DNA of 64,000 bases from positions 60,629 to 124,628 of the forward strand of contig NZ_BMRO01000021.1 in NCBI RefSeq assembly GCF_014648675.1. Reading direction: 5' to 3'. The position numbers and the translations under genes were made by a program. Each line of letters starts with the position of its first letter. The stretch's first letter is position 1. Under the pieces are notes generated by a model that saw only the letters and a program-made list of their open reading frames with translations, did not search any database and was not told the DNA's origin. The stretch is from Actinomadura livida (GTDB lineage Bacteria > Actinomycetota > Actinomycetes > Streptosporangiales > Streptosporangiaceae). Below, one piece after another: positions 1-7,069 of the stretch.

Positions 1-472
1 GGTGGACGAGCCATGCGCCCGCGTGCTCGTAGTTGCCCATGTGGGGCAGGGCCAGGATGACGCCGCGCCCGGCATCGAGGTTGGTGAAGATCTTCTTCTC
101 GCCGGTCACCCGCATCCGGCCGAGGATCCGCGCCCGGCTGTACTCGGGCAGCCGGAACACCTCCAGCCAGTAGCGGAAGTACGACCGCAGGACCTTCTTG
201 CTGAGGACGCGGACCTCGTCGTCGACGGCGTCCTTGCCGAGGACGCGGCAGAGGTTCTTCTCCAACTGCCGCACACCGGTGCCGTGGCGGTGCCAGGTGC
301 GGTCGGCGAGGGCGGTGAACGCGAGCCGCGCGGCGGGCTCGGGCATCTTGCGGACGATCGTCCAGCCCGCGCCGTACGCGGCGTCCATCACCTCGTCCCG
401 CAGGCCCGTGCGGTCCGCGCCGCGCGGGGACCGGCCGCCCGCGCGGCGCCCGGGCGCGGCGGGGTCGCTCAT
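1..472 (-). CDS. Phosphatidylinositol mannoside acyltransferase (PatA-like), C-terminal part beyond window
   Basis: Only the first 157 or so residues are visible; the gene runs off the left edge. The family (LpxL/HtrB-like lysophospholipid acyltransferases) acylates the mannose of PIM at the membrane. The visible part contains the family block LPHMGNYEHAGAW, in which the catalytic HX4D motif reads as HX4E (His, then Glu five residues on). The ATG start overlaps the stop of pgsA by 4 bp (ATGA), so translation is probably coupled. The pgsA–acyltransferase order matches the mycobacterial PIM locus, where the mannosyltransferase pimA follows; that part would lie outside the window. Family assignment is firm, exact acyl substrate is inferred from context. 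Confidence 0.85.
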   Translation of the reverse strand, partial: MSDPAAPGRRAGGRSPRGADRTGLRDEVMDAAYGAGWTIVRKMPEPAARLAFTALADRTWHRHGTGVRQLEKNLCRVLGKDAVDDEVRVLSKKVLRSYFRYWLEVFRLPEYSRARILGRMRVTGEKKIFTNLDAGRGVILALPHMGNYEHAGAWLVH

Positions 473-1095
473 GGAGCCGGCTCCGGCGCGGCCTCGGCTC
501 CGTCCTTCGCCTGGGCGTAGACGGCGGCGAACCGCTGCGCGACCGTGACCGTGCTCAGCGCGGCGAGGACCCACAGCGCGATGGCGAGGATGTAGGGGAC
601 GCCGAGCCCGTGGAACCCGGCGGCCACCAGCGCGACGATCAGCCGTTCGGCGCGTTCGGCGATGCCCACGTCGCAGGTGTAGCCGAGCCCCTCGGCGCGG
701 GCCTTGGCGTAGGACACCACGACCCCGGCGACGAGGCAGTACAGGGCGACGCCGGCGAGCGGCTCCTGCCCGTCCCGGGACAGCCCGATCATCAGCCCGG
801 CGAAGATCGCGGCGTCGGCGACCCGGTCCATCGTGGAGTCCAGGAACGCGCCGAACTTCGAGATCTTCCCGGTGACGCGGGCGACCGCGCCGTCCAGCAT
901 GTCGAACAGCACGAACGCGGTGATGACCAGCGTGCCCCAGAAGAACTCGCCGCGGGGGAACAGCGCGAGCGCGCCGGTTGCGACGCCCAGCGTCCCGATG
1001 ACCGTGATGGCGTTGGGCGAGAGCCTGGTCCGCGCGACCACGTGTCCGACCGGGGTGAGGACGCGCCCCAGCGCGGGCCTGATTCTGTTGAGCAT
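469..1095 (-). CDS. pgsA: CDP-alcohol phosphatidyltransferase, phosphatidylinositol phosphate synthase
   Basis: 208 residues, integral membrane. Residues 68-90 carry the full family signature DGx2ARx8Gx3Dx3D (DGAVAR at 68-73, FLDSTMD at 84-90), the Mg-binding active site that joins CDP-diacylglycerol to an alcohol. In actinobacteria the copy located directly upstream of the PIM acyltransferase makes phosphatidylinositol phosphate, the first step to PI and PIMs, so that substrate is inferred from the neighbour. Hydrophobic stretches at about 28-46, 52-66 and in the C-terminal half fit several membrane helices. The stop overlaps the next ATG by 4 bp. The gene is divergent from the EF-G paralogue. 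Confidence 0.9.
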   Translation of the reverse strand: MLNRIRPALGRVLTPVGHVVARTRLSPNAITVIGTLGVATGALALFPRGEFFWGTLVITAFVLFDMLDGAVARVTGKISKFGAFLDSTMDRVADAAIFAGLMIGLSRDGQEPLAGVALYCLVAGVVVSYAKARAEGLGYTCDVGIAERAERLIVALVAAGFHGLGVPYILAIALWVLAALSTVTVAQRFAAVYAQAKDGAEAAPEPAP

Positions 1096-1424
1096 CGCCG
1101 TCCGTTCTCGTGAATCTTCGGGGAGTGGGCTTCCGCGGGCCGCCGCGCAGCGCGCCCATCGTAGTGCGGAGGCGTCCCGTGCAGGGTCCTCGGCGTGGTC
1201 AGGGCCGGTCCGGCCGCCGTGCGCCGCGCACCGATCGCGGTTGTTTGCCCTTCACCCCTTGTGATCCCGCCCATCCCGGGAAAAGGTGGTGATACGGGTG
1301 TGACGTCGGTCACGCACGTTGGACGAGGTCGGACGCCGCACTCGGACGCAGGGCCGGGCCGCCCGCATGGCCGGGCCCCAACGCACGCGGGCCTCCGCGC
1401 GGAGACCCGTCCGAGGAGGTAGTC
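1096..1424. other. Divergent intergenic region, pgsA / EF-G paralogue
   Basis: 329 bp without a convincing gene. It must hold the two divergent promoters. An inverted repeat GTGAC-N4-GTCAC lies at 1300-1313, about 110 bp upstream of the EF-G paralogue start, and could be a protein-binding site. A strong ribosome site (GAGGAGGT) stands just before the 1425 ATG. No RNA gene was recognised. Confidence 0.5.
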
Positions 1425-3590
1425 ATGGCGGACAAGGGAGGCCACCCGGGAGGCCACGGCAGGGCACCGGAGGCCGGCGGGTGCGACAGGGTGCGCAACG
1501 TCGCGCTGGTCGGCCATTCCGGAGCCGGGAAGACCACGCTGGTGGAGGCGCTGCTCGCCGCCACCGGCACGGTGCAGCGGGCGGGACGCGTCGAGGACGG
1601 GACGACCGTCAGCGACTACGACGAGGTCGAGGTGCGCCAGCAGCGCTCGGTGAACCTGTCCCTCGCCCCGTTCGCCCACGACGGCATGAAGATCAACCTC
1701 ATCGACACCCCGGGGTACGCCGACTTCGTCGGCGACCTGCGCGCCGGGCTGCGCGGCGCCGACGCGGCGCTGTTCGTGATCTCGGCGGTGGACGGCATCG
1801 ACGGCCTGACCCGGATGCTCTGGGACGAGTGCGCCGCCGTGCGGATGCCCCGCGCGGTCGTCATCACCAAGATCGACCAGCAGCGCGGCGACTTCGACGA
1901 CGTGGTCATGACCTGCCAGGACGTCTTCGGAGAGGGCGTCGCGCCGCTGTACTTCCCGGCGGGCGGCGGGGACGGGCCGCACGGCCTCATCGGGCTGCTG
2001 ACCCAGCGCTGCTTCGACTACTCCACCGGGCGGCGGACGGAGTGCGACCCAGACCCGCAGTACCTGGACCAGATCGCCGAGCAGCGCGCCACGCTGATCG
2101 AGGGCATCATCCAGGAGAGCGAGGACGAGACCCTCATGGAGAGGTACCTCTCCGGCGAGGACCTCGACGTCAAGGCCCTCATCGGGGACCTGGAGACCGC
2201 GGTGGCGCGCGGCAGCTTCTACCCCGTCCTGGCGACATCGGTCCCGCACGGCGACCATCCGGGCCCGGTCATCGGCATGCCGGAGCTCCTCGAGGTCATC
2301 ACCCAGGCGTTCCCCTCGCCCCTCGAACACGGCATCCCGACCGTGACCCCGGTCAAGGGCGGGCCGCCGAGGGAGGTCGCCTGCGACCCGGACGGGCCGC
2401 TGGTCGCCGAGGTGATCAAGACGATGTCCGACCCGTACGTCGGACGGATCTCGCTGGTGCGGGTGTTCTCCGGGACGCTCCGCCCGGACATGACGGTGCA
2501 CGTCTCCGGGCACGGCCTGGAGGACCGCGGGCACGAGGACCACGACGTCGACGAGCGGGTCGGCGCGCTGACCTCGCCGCTGGGCAAGGCGCAGCGCACC
2601 GCGTCGTCCTGCATCGCCGGCGACATCTGCGCGGTGGCGAAGCTGACCCGCGCCGAGACCGGCGACACCCTGTCCGACCCGTCCGCGCCGGTGGTGATGA
2701 CGCCCTGGACGATGCCGGACCCGCTGCTCCCGGTGGCGATCCGCGCCAAGTCCAAGGCCGACGAGGACAAGCTCGGCCAGGCGCTCGGCCGGCTCGTCGC
2801 CGAGGACCCGACGCTGCGGCTGGAGAACAACTCCGAGACGCGTCAGCTGGTGCTGTGGTGCATGGGCGAGGCCCACGCCGACGTGCTGATCGAGCGGCTC
2901 CGGACCCGGTACGGCGTCGAGGTCGAGCGGATCGAGATGCGGGTCCCGCTGCGGGAGACGTTCGGCGGCAGGGCCAAGGGGCTCGGGCGCCACGTCAAGC
3001 AGAGCGGCGGCCACGGCCAGTACGGCATCTGCCACATCGACGTCGAGCCGCTGCCGTCCGGTGAGGGCTTCGACTTCGTCGACAAGATCGTCGGCGGGGT
3101 GGTGCCGCGGCAGTTCATCCCGTCGGTCGAGAAGGGCGTCCGGCAGCAGATGGCGCGCGGCGTGTCCGCCGGGTACCCGCTGGTCGACATCAGGGTCACC
3201 CTGCACGACGGCAAGGCCCACTCGGTCGACTCGTCCGACATGGCGTTCCAGGCCGCCGGTGCGCTCGCGCTCAAGGACGCGGCTGGCCAGGTGCCGATCC
3301 TGCTGCTGGAGCCGGTCGACGAGGTGGACGTGCTGATCGCCGACGAGTACGTGGGCCCGATCATGTCCGATCTGACGTCGCGGCGCGGCCGGGTGCAGGG
3401 CTCCCAGGCGGTGCCCGGCGGCCGCACCATGATCAAGGCGGAGGTCCCGCAGCTGGAGATCATCCGGTACGCGATCGACCTGCGCTCCATGTCGCAGGGC
3501 ACGGGCACGTTCAGCCGCTCGTTCCTGCGCTACGAGCCGCTCCCGACCCATCTGGCCGACAAGGTCGCCGCCGAGTCCAGGGAGACCTGA
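1425..3590 (+). CDS. Elongation factor G-like protein (EF-G2 type GTPase)
   Basis: 721 residues, full EF-G length and architecture: GTPase domain with P-loop GHSGAGKT (30-37) and DTPG (94-97), then the domain II and domains III-V typical of ribosomal translocases. It differs from canonical EF-G: the guanine-specificity motif NKxD reads TKID (148-151), and the switch I region has QQRSVNLSL rather than the RGITI of true EF-G. These features match the actinobacterial EF-G2 paralogues, whose role is not settled (not the housekeeping translocase, which sits in the rpsL–fusA–tuf operon). The start follows GAGGAGGTAGTC. It interrupts the conserved pgsA–HIT order on the opposite strand and is followed by a hairpin. 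Confidence 0.88.
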   Translation: MADKGGHPGGHGRAPEAGGCDRVRNVALVGHSGAGKTTLVEALLAATGTVQRAGRVEDGTTVSDYDEVEVRQQRSVNLSLAPFAHDGMKINLIDTPGYADFVGDLRAGLRGADAALFVISAVDGIDGLTRMLWDECAAVRMPRAVVITKIDQQRGDFDDVVMTCQDVFGEGVAPLYFPAGGGDGPHGLIGLLTQRCFDYSTGRRTECDPDPQYLDQIAEQRATLIEGIIQESEDETLMERYLSGEDLDVKALIGDLETAVARGSFYPVLATSVPHGDHPGPVIGMPELLEVITQAFPSPLEHGIPTVTPVKGGPPREVACDPDGPLVAEVIKTMSDPYVGRISLVRVFSGTLRPDMTVHVSGHGLEDRGHEDHDVDERVGALTSPLGKAQRTASSCIAGDICAVAKLTRAETGDTLSDPSAPVVMTPWTMPDPLLPVAIRAKSKADEDKLGQALGRLVAEDPTLRLENNSETRQLVLWCMGEAHADVLIERLRTRYGVEVERIEMRVPLRETFGGRAKGLGRHVKQSGGHGQYGICHIDVEPLPSGEGFDFVDKIVGGVVPRQFIPSVEKGVRQQMARGVSAGYPLVDIRVTLHDGKAHSVDSSDMAFQAAGALALKDAAGQVPILLLEPVDEVDVLIADEYVGPIMSDLTSRRGRVQGSQAVPGGRTMIKAEVPQLEIIRYAIDLRSMSQGTGTFSRSFLRYEPLPTHLADKVAAESRET

Positions 3591-3610
3591 CGGCTGCCTC
3601 CGGCGCGTTC

Positions 3611-3641
3611 AGGGCCCCGTCCGCTCGCCGGGCGGGGCCCT
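3611..3641. terminator. Hairpin between convergent genes
   Basis: Perfect 9-bp arms AGGGCCCCG / CGGGGCCCT around a 13-nt loop, between the EF-G paralogue stop and the stop of the DCC gene. No U-run, as usual in actinomycetes; probably acts in both directions. Confidence 0.65.
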
Positions 3642-3647
3642 CGCGCG

Positions 3648-4070
3648 TCAGCCGTGGCCGCCGGGGCGGCCCGCGGGCGGGAGCGCGCACGCCGCCGTCC
3701 CGCCCGGCAGCCGGTGCCGGTTCCGCGCGATCAGCCGGTAGGCGGCCTGCGCGGCCCAGCTGGCCGGCGCCACCCGCATGACCACCCCGAGCGCCCGCCA
3801 GGGGCCGCCTGCGGCGGTGAGCAGCCGCCCCACGGCCTCAGCGCCGCCGCTGACCCGCCCGGCGCGGTCGATCCACAGGACCTCGTGCTCGGCCCGCTCG
3901 GCCGTGGTGCCCAACTCGCCGAGGTCGGCGTACTGGAAGGCGACGATCTCCGCGCGTGCGGGCACGTACCGCTCGATGAAGCGGACCGAGGACGTGCAGA
4001 AGCCGCAGTCGCCGTCGTACACGAGCACCGGCCGCCCTCCCGCCGCCCTCTTCGCCGGGGGGCCGGTCAT
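3648..4070 (-). CDS. DCC-family thiol-disulfide oxidoreductase-like protein (DUF393)
   Basis: 140 residues. Residues 18-25 read YDGDCGFC, the DxDCxxC signature that names the DCC (DUF393/YuxK) family, predicted thioredoxin-like redox proteins with a CxxC-type pair. No signal peptide is visible. The ATG (4068-4070) overlaps the stop of the HIT gene by 4 bp, so the two are translated as a coupled pair; their functional link is unknown. No enzyme activity can be named from sequence. Confidence 0.85.
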   Translation of the reverse strand: MTGPPAKRAAGGRPVLVYDGDCGFCTSSVRFIERYVPARAEIVAFQYADLGELGTTAERAEHEVLWIDRAGRVSGGAEAVGRLLTAAGGPWRALGVVMRVAPASWAAQAAYRLIARNRHRLPGGTAACALPPAGRPGGHG

Positions 4071-4690
4071 GAGGCCGGCCAGGCGTCGGCGAGCATCTGC
4101 CGGGTGTCGCGCAGCAGCTGCGGCAGCACCTTGGTGTGCCCGACGACCGGCATGAAGTTGGTGTCGCCGCCCCAGCGGGGGACGACGTGCTGGTGCAGGT
4201 GCGCCGCGATCCCGGCGCCGGCGACCAGCCCGAGGTTCATCCCGACGTTGAAGCCCTGCGCGCCGCTGCACTTGCGCAGCGCCGTGAGGGCGCGCTGGGT
4301 GAACGTGGCCAGCTCCAGGTACTCGGCCTCGTCCAGGTCGCCGTAGTCGGCGACGTGCCGGTACGGGACGACCATCAGGTGCCCGGAGTTGTACGGGTAG
4401 AGGTTCAGCACCGTGAACACCGACGTGCCGCGGGACACGACGAGCCCCTCCTCGTCGGGCATCCGCGGGATCTCGCAGAACGGGCAGCCGTCGTCCTCGC
4501 CCGCTCCCGTCGGCCTGCCCTCGCCCTTGATGTACGCCATCCGGTGCGGGGTCCACAGCCGCTGGAAGTTGTCGGGCGTGCCGGCGCCGCCCCTCTCCTC
4601 CTCGTAGCGGGGCGTGCGCTCGCTCCCGGTCGCGGACGCGCCCTCGTCGCGCCCCTGCTGCACCACGGACTCCTCCGGCTCTGCGCTCAA
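4067..4690 (-). CDS. HIT-domain protein, Ap4A phosphorylase-like
   Basis: 207 residues. The histidine triad is H164-L-H166-Q-H168 (HLHQHVV), preceded by the conserved block NSGHLMVVPYRH at 101-112. The N-terminal 50 residues are charged and probably disordered; a later ATG at residue 51 exists but the longer frame is well conserved in style. The closest known context is the mycobacterial HIT protein between thrS and pgsA, shown to be a diadenosine tetraphosphate phosphorylase; the same neighbours (thrS upstream, pgsA downstream) are found here, so Ap4A breakdown is a reasonable inference. Confidence 0.87.
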   Translation of the reverse strand: MSAEPEESVVQQGRDEGASATGSERTPRYEEERGGAGTPDNFQRLWTPHRMAYIKGEGRPTGAGEDDGCPFCEIPRMPDEEGLVVSRGTSVFTVLNLYPYNSGHLMVVPYRHVADYGDLDEAEYLELATFTQRALTALRKCSGAQGFNVGMNLGLVAGAGIAAHLHQHVVPRWGGDTNFMPVVGHTKVLPQLLRDTRQMLADAWPAS

Positions 4691-4879
4691 GGCGGCGGTC
4701 TCCTTTTGTTCACGTCCTGACCAGCAGCATAGAGAGAGTTTCCCGGCGGCCCGAAGCCGGGATCCCGCCTCGCGCCCGGACGGCGCGGTCCGCGGGACGC
4801 GCCCGCCGGCCGGGCCATGCGTGACGTCCCGCGGGTCGCTCCGACACCATGGTCCCGAACCTCACCCCAGGGAGCGATC

Positions 4880-5476
4880 ATGACCGGGCTCGACGAAGGC
4901 CGCACCGGGAACGGCGAGCCGGGGCCGGAGGCCGGATCCGCGCCGTTCTTCCCCGGGCCGACCGCCCGCCGCGCGGCGCACTCGGCCGCCCACCGCGGCA
5001 CGGTGCCGCCGCCGGGGACGCCGCTCCCCGCGCCGCCCGCCGCCGGGCCGGCCGCGGTGCCGATGACGCTGCGGGGCTCGCCGTCCGACATCACCACCGG
5101 GGTGGAGGGGCGCGTCACGATCGCGGACGAGGTGGTCGGGAAGATCGCCGCGCTGGCCGCGCTGGAGGTGGCCGGCGTCGCCGCCCTGATCGCCCGGCCC
5201 GGCCCGGCCGGCGAGGGCGGCCCAGCGCCCGGTGGAGGACCGGGTGCAGGACAGGCCGCAGGCCGGGGCGGCACGGGCGTCCACGTCGATCCGGACGAGG
5301 ACGAGGTGACGCTCGACCTCGCCATCGCGGTCGAGTACGGCTGCGTGATCCGCGACGTGGCCGACGCGGTCAAGGCCAACGTGGCCAGGGTCGCGGGCCT
5401 GATGCTGGGGTCGCGGGTCGCGGCGGTCAACGTGTCGGTCGGCGACGTCCGCAAGCCCGCCGGCCCGCACCGCTGA
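4880..5476 (+). CDS. Asp23/Gls24 family envelope stress response protein
   Basis: 198 residues. After a Pro/Ala-rich N-terminal 65 residues comes the Asp23 fold, beginning VEGRVTIADEVVGKIAALAA and ending GSRVAAVNVSVGDV, split by a Gly/Pro-rich insert in the middle (GPAGEGGPAPGGGPGAG). The ATG at 4880 is chosen over an in-frame ATG at 4817 because AGGGAG stands 6 nt before it. In Gram-positives Asp23 proteins are small membrane-associated factors linked to envelope stress. It is convergent with the membrane-anchored protein next door, with only 6 bp between their stops. Confidence 0.82.
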   Translation: MTGLDEGRTGNGEPGPEAGSAPFFPGPTARRAAHSAAHRGTVPPPGTPLPAPPAAGPAAVPMTLRGSPSDITTGVEGRVTIADEVVGKIAALAALEVAGVAALIARPGPAGEGGPAPGGGPGAGQAAGRGGTGVHVDPDEDEVTLDLAIAVEYGCVIRDVADAVKANVARVAGLMLGSRVAAVNVSVGDVRKPAGPHR

Positions 5477-5482
5477 TCCGCG

Positions 5483-6091
5483 TCACCCGACGCGTGCGTA
5501 GCACGTCTGCATGTTCACCCCGACGGAGACGGTGGTGACCTTGACGCGCTCGACGAGGGCCGGTGACACGCCCCGGAAGTGGAACGTGTGGGGCCGCCCG
5601 CCCGGGACGGTGGCCTGCTGGGACTCCGGCGCCCGCCCCTGCAGCACGAGCTCGGCCCGGATCGCTCCACTGGAGGCCACGGTGATGACGACGTCGATAC
5701 CGGTTCCCGTGGCGCGGTAGGACGCCGTGCCGTCCGGGCACCACGTCAATTCCCCCGTGCCGCCCTGGCCGGGAAGCGCGGGCCCGCCGCCCTGGCCGCC
5801 GCCGTCCTGCGGCCCGCCCGGAGCGGGCAGGCCGCTCCCGTCCTGCTGTGGCGCCGGCCCGGTCGGCGCCCCGGGCAGGACCGGGTCCCCCGGGACACCG
5901 GCCGGCCCGCCGGGCGATGCGGTCTGGCTGGGCGAGCTCTGGGCGCCCGCGCCGTCGGCGCCCTTCCCGTCGTCGATCAGCGGAATGAGCAGGACGACCA
6001 CGGCCGCGGCCACCAGCAGCACCGTGCCGGCATAGCCGGCGATCCGGGCCGGGAGGGAGCGGGAATGCCGCGCCGGTCTTCTGGCCCTCAT
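5483..6091 (-). CDS. Predicted membrane-anchored or secreted protein
   Basis: 202 residues, no recognised family. A basic N-terminus (RARRPARHSRSLPAR) precedes one hydrophobic segment at about 19-40 (GYAGTVLLVAAAVVVLLIPLI), so it is either anchored type II or secreted. Residues 45-115 are a Gly/Pro/Gln-rich linker, and 115-202 a compact domain with two cysteines (ELTWCPDG and MQTCYARVG) that could pair. It looks like an extracytoplasmic beta-rich domain on a flexible stalk. Expressed convergently to the Asp23-family gene. Confidence 0.7.
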   Translation of the reverse strand: MRARRPARHSRSLPARIAGYAGTVLLVAAAVVVLLIPLIDDGKGADGAGAQSSPSQTASPGGPAGVPGDPVLPGAPTGPAPQQDGSGLPAPGGPQDGGGQGGGPALPGQGGTGELTWCPDGTASYRATGTGIDVVITVASSGAIRAELVLQGRAPESQQATVPGGRPHTFHFRGVSPALVERVKVTTVSVGVNMQTCYARVG

Positions 6092-6154
6092 GTCCGCCGT
6101 CTCCCCGTTCGTGGCACGTGAGCGTTGAGGTTACCAACTCCGGGCATGTCCGAC

Positions 6155-6523
6155 TCACGTCCCGCAGACGTCGGCCGGGGCCACGAGGCGCCGGGTCAGG
6201 GCACCGAGGTCGCGGGCGACCGCCTCCGGCTCCTGCAGGGGGGCGACGACGTGGCTGATCGTCACCCGCAACAGCGTCTCCACCAGCACGCTCCTGACAC
6301 CGGCGGGGACGGCGGGCCAGGTCCGGTCCGCGTAGGAACCGAACATGGCGATCACCTCCGTGAGGAAGACGAACCCCAGCGCGGACTGCACCGCCGCCGG
6401 GAGGTCGTCCAGGTGCTGGTCCAGGCGTTCCTGGACCCCGCCCACGAGCATGTCGATCTCGCGCTCGACGAGGGCGCGGCCCAGCCCGATCTTGTTGCCG
6501 AACTCGTTGTAGGCGGGGCGTCT
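6155..6523 (-). pseudogene. TetR-family regulator, 5'-truncated remnant
   Basis: The reading frame preserves the end of a TetR helix-turn-helix (RRPAYNEFGNK, corresponding to the usual ..TxYNEFGxK) and most of a C-terminal ligand domain (RALVEREIDMLVGGVQERL onward), but everything before the recognition helix is gone: upstream of about 6523 the sequence belongs to an unrelated gene on the other strand. The C-terminal domain is also shorter than usual after FVFLT. Without its DNA-binding N-terminus it cannot function as a repressor. Confidence 0.75.
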
Positions 6524-6524
6524 C

Positions 6525-6950
6525 GTGGCGGTCCTCCCTCTGGTGGCCGACGACGTGTGGGTCACCGGGTACGTCGAGGAGAACGGCGTTCGCAAGGACA
6601 CTTCGTACCACTGGGACGAATCCACCTGGCGGGAGGACGTCCTGCCCCCGGGCGGCCGCTTCGGAGGCGGGCGGCACCACACCTTCGGCCCGGACGCCGA
6701 CACCGGCTACTACGCGCCCGACGGCCTCATCGAAGACGGTGCGGGCGGGCTCTGGGCCGTCCCGTCGGCGAACGGCGCCTACAGCGATCCGCGCATCCTG
6801 CACTACACGAACGGCTCCTGGCGGCTGGAGCAGACCCTCCCCCACGTGAAGGGCGCGGTCCAGGGGATCACGCGCGTCCCCGGTACGGACTCCGTCTGGG
6901 CCGTCGGGTTCAGGGACGGCGGGAACCCGCTGGTCATCTCCGCGGACTGA
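6525..6950 (+). pseudogene. C-terminal remnant of a beta-propeller-like protein
   Basis: 142 codons on the plus strand, abutting the TetR remnant head to head. Repeated blade-like motifs (DDVWVTGY, GGLWAVPS, DSVWAVGF, spaced roughly 50-60 residues) suggest a Kelch/WD-type propeller, often secreted in actinomycetes. There is no ribosome site or signal peptide at the 5' end; the first possible start (GTG 6525) falls right at the junction. I read it as the tail of a longer gene that lost its 5' part. Ends at a hairpin. Confidence 0.6.
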
Positions 6951-6988
6951 CCGGCCGGGGGTCCCGGCGCCGGGCGCCGGAGCGACCC

Positions 6989-7020
6989 GGGGCCACGCCA
7001 CACGGGGGTGGCGTGGCCCC
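6989..7020. terminator. Strong hairpin between convergent frames
   Basis: 13-bp perfect arms GGGGCCACGCCAC / GTGGCGTGGCCCC with a 6-nt loop, between the propeller remnant and the 3' end of thrS. Probably serves thrS on the minus strand as well. Confidence 0.75.
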
Positions 7021-7069
7021 ACCGGCGTCCGGCCAGGCCGGTCAGGGCGGTCGGGGCGGTCGGGGGCGG

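Noticed and set aside
792..3551. A 919-residue open frame on the minus strand across the EF-G paralogue
   Set aside because: It lies opposite a well-supported gene, is His/Asp/Arg-rich in the typical pattern of an antisense shadow in GC-rich DNA, and shows no domain.
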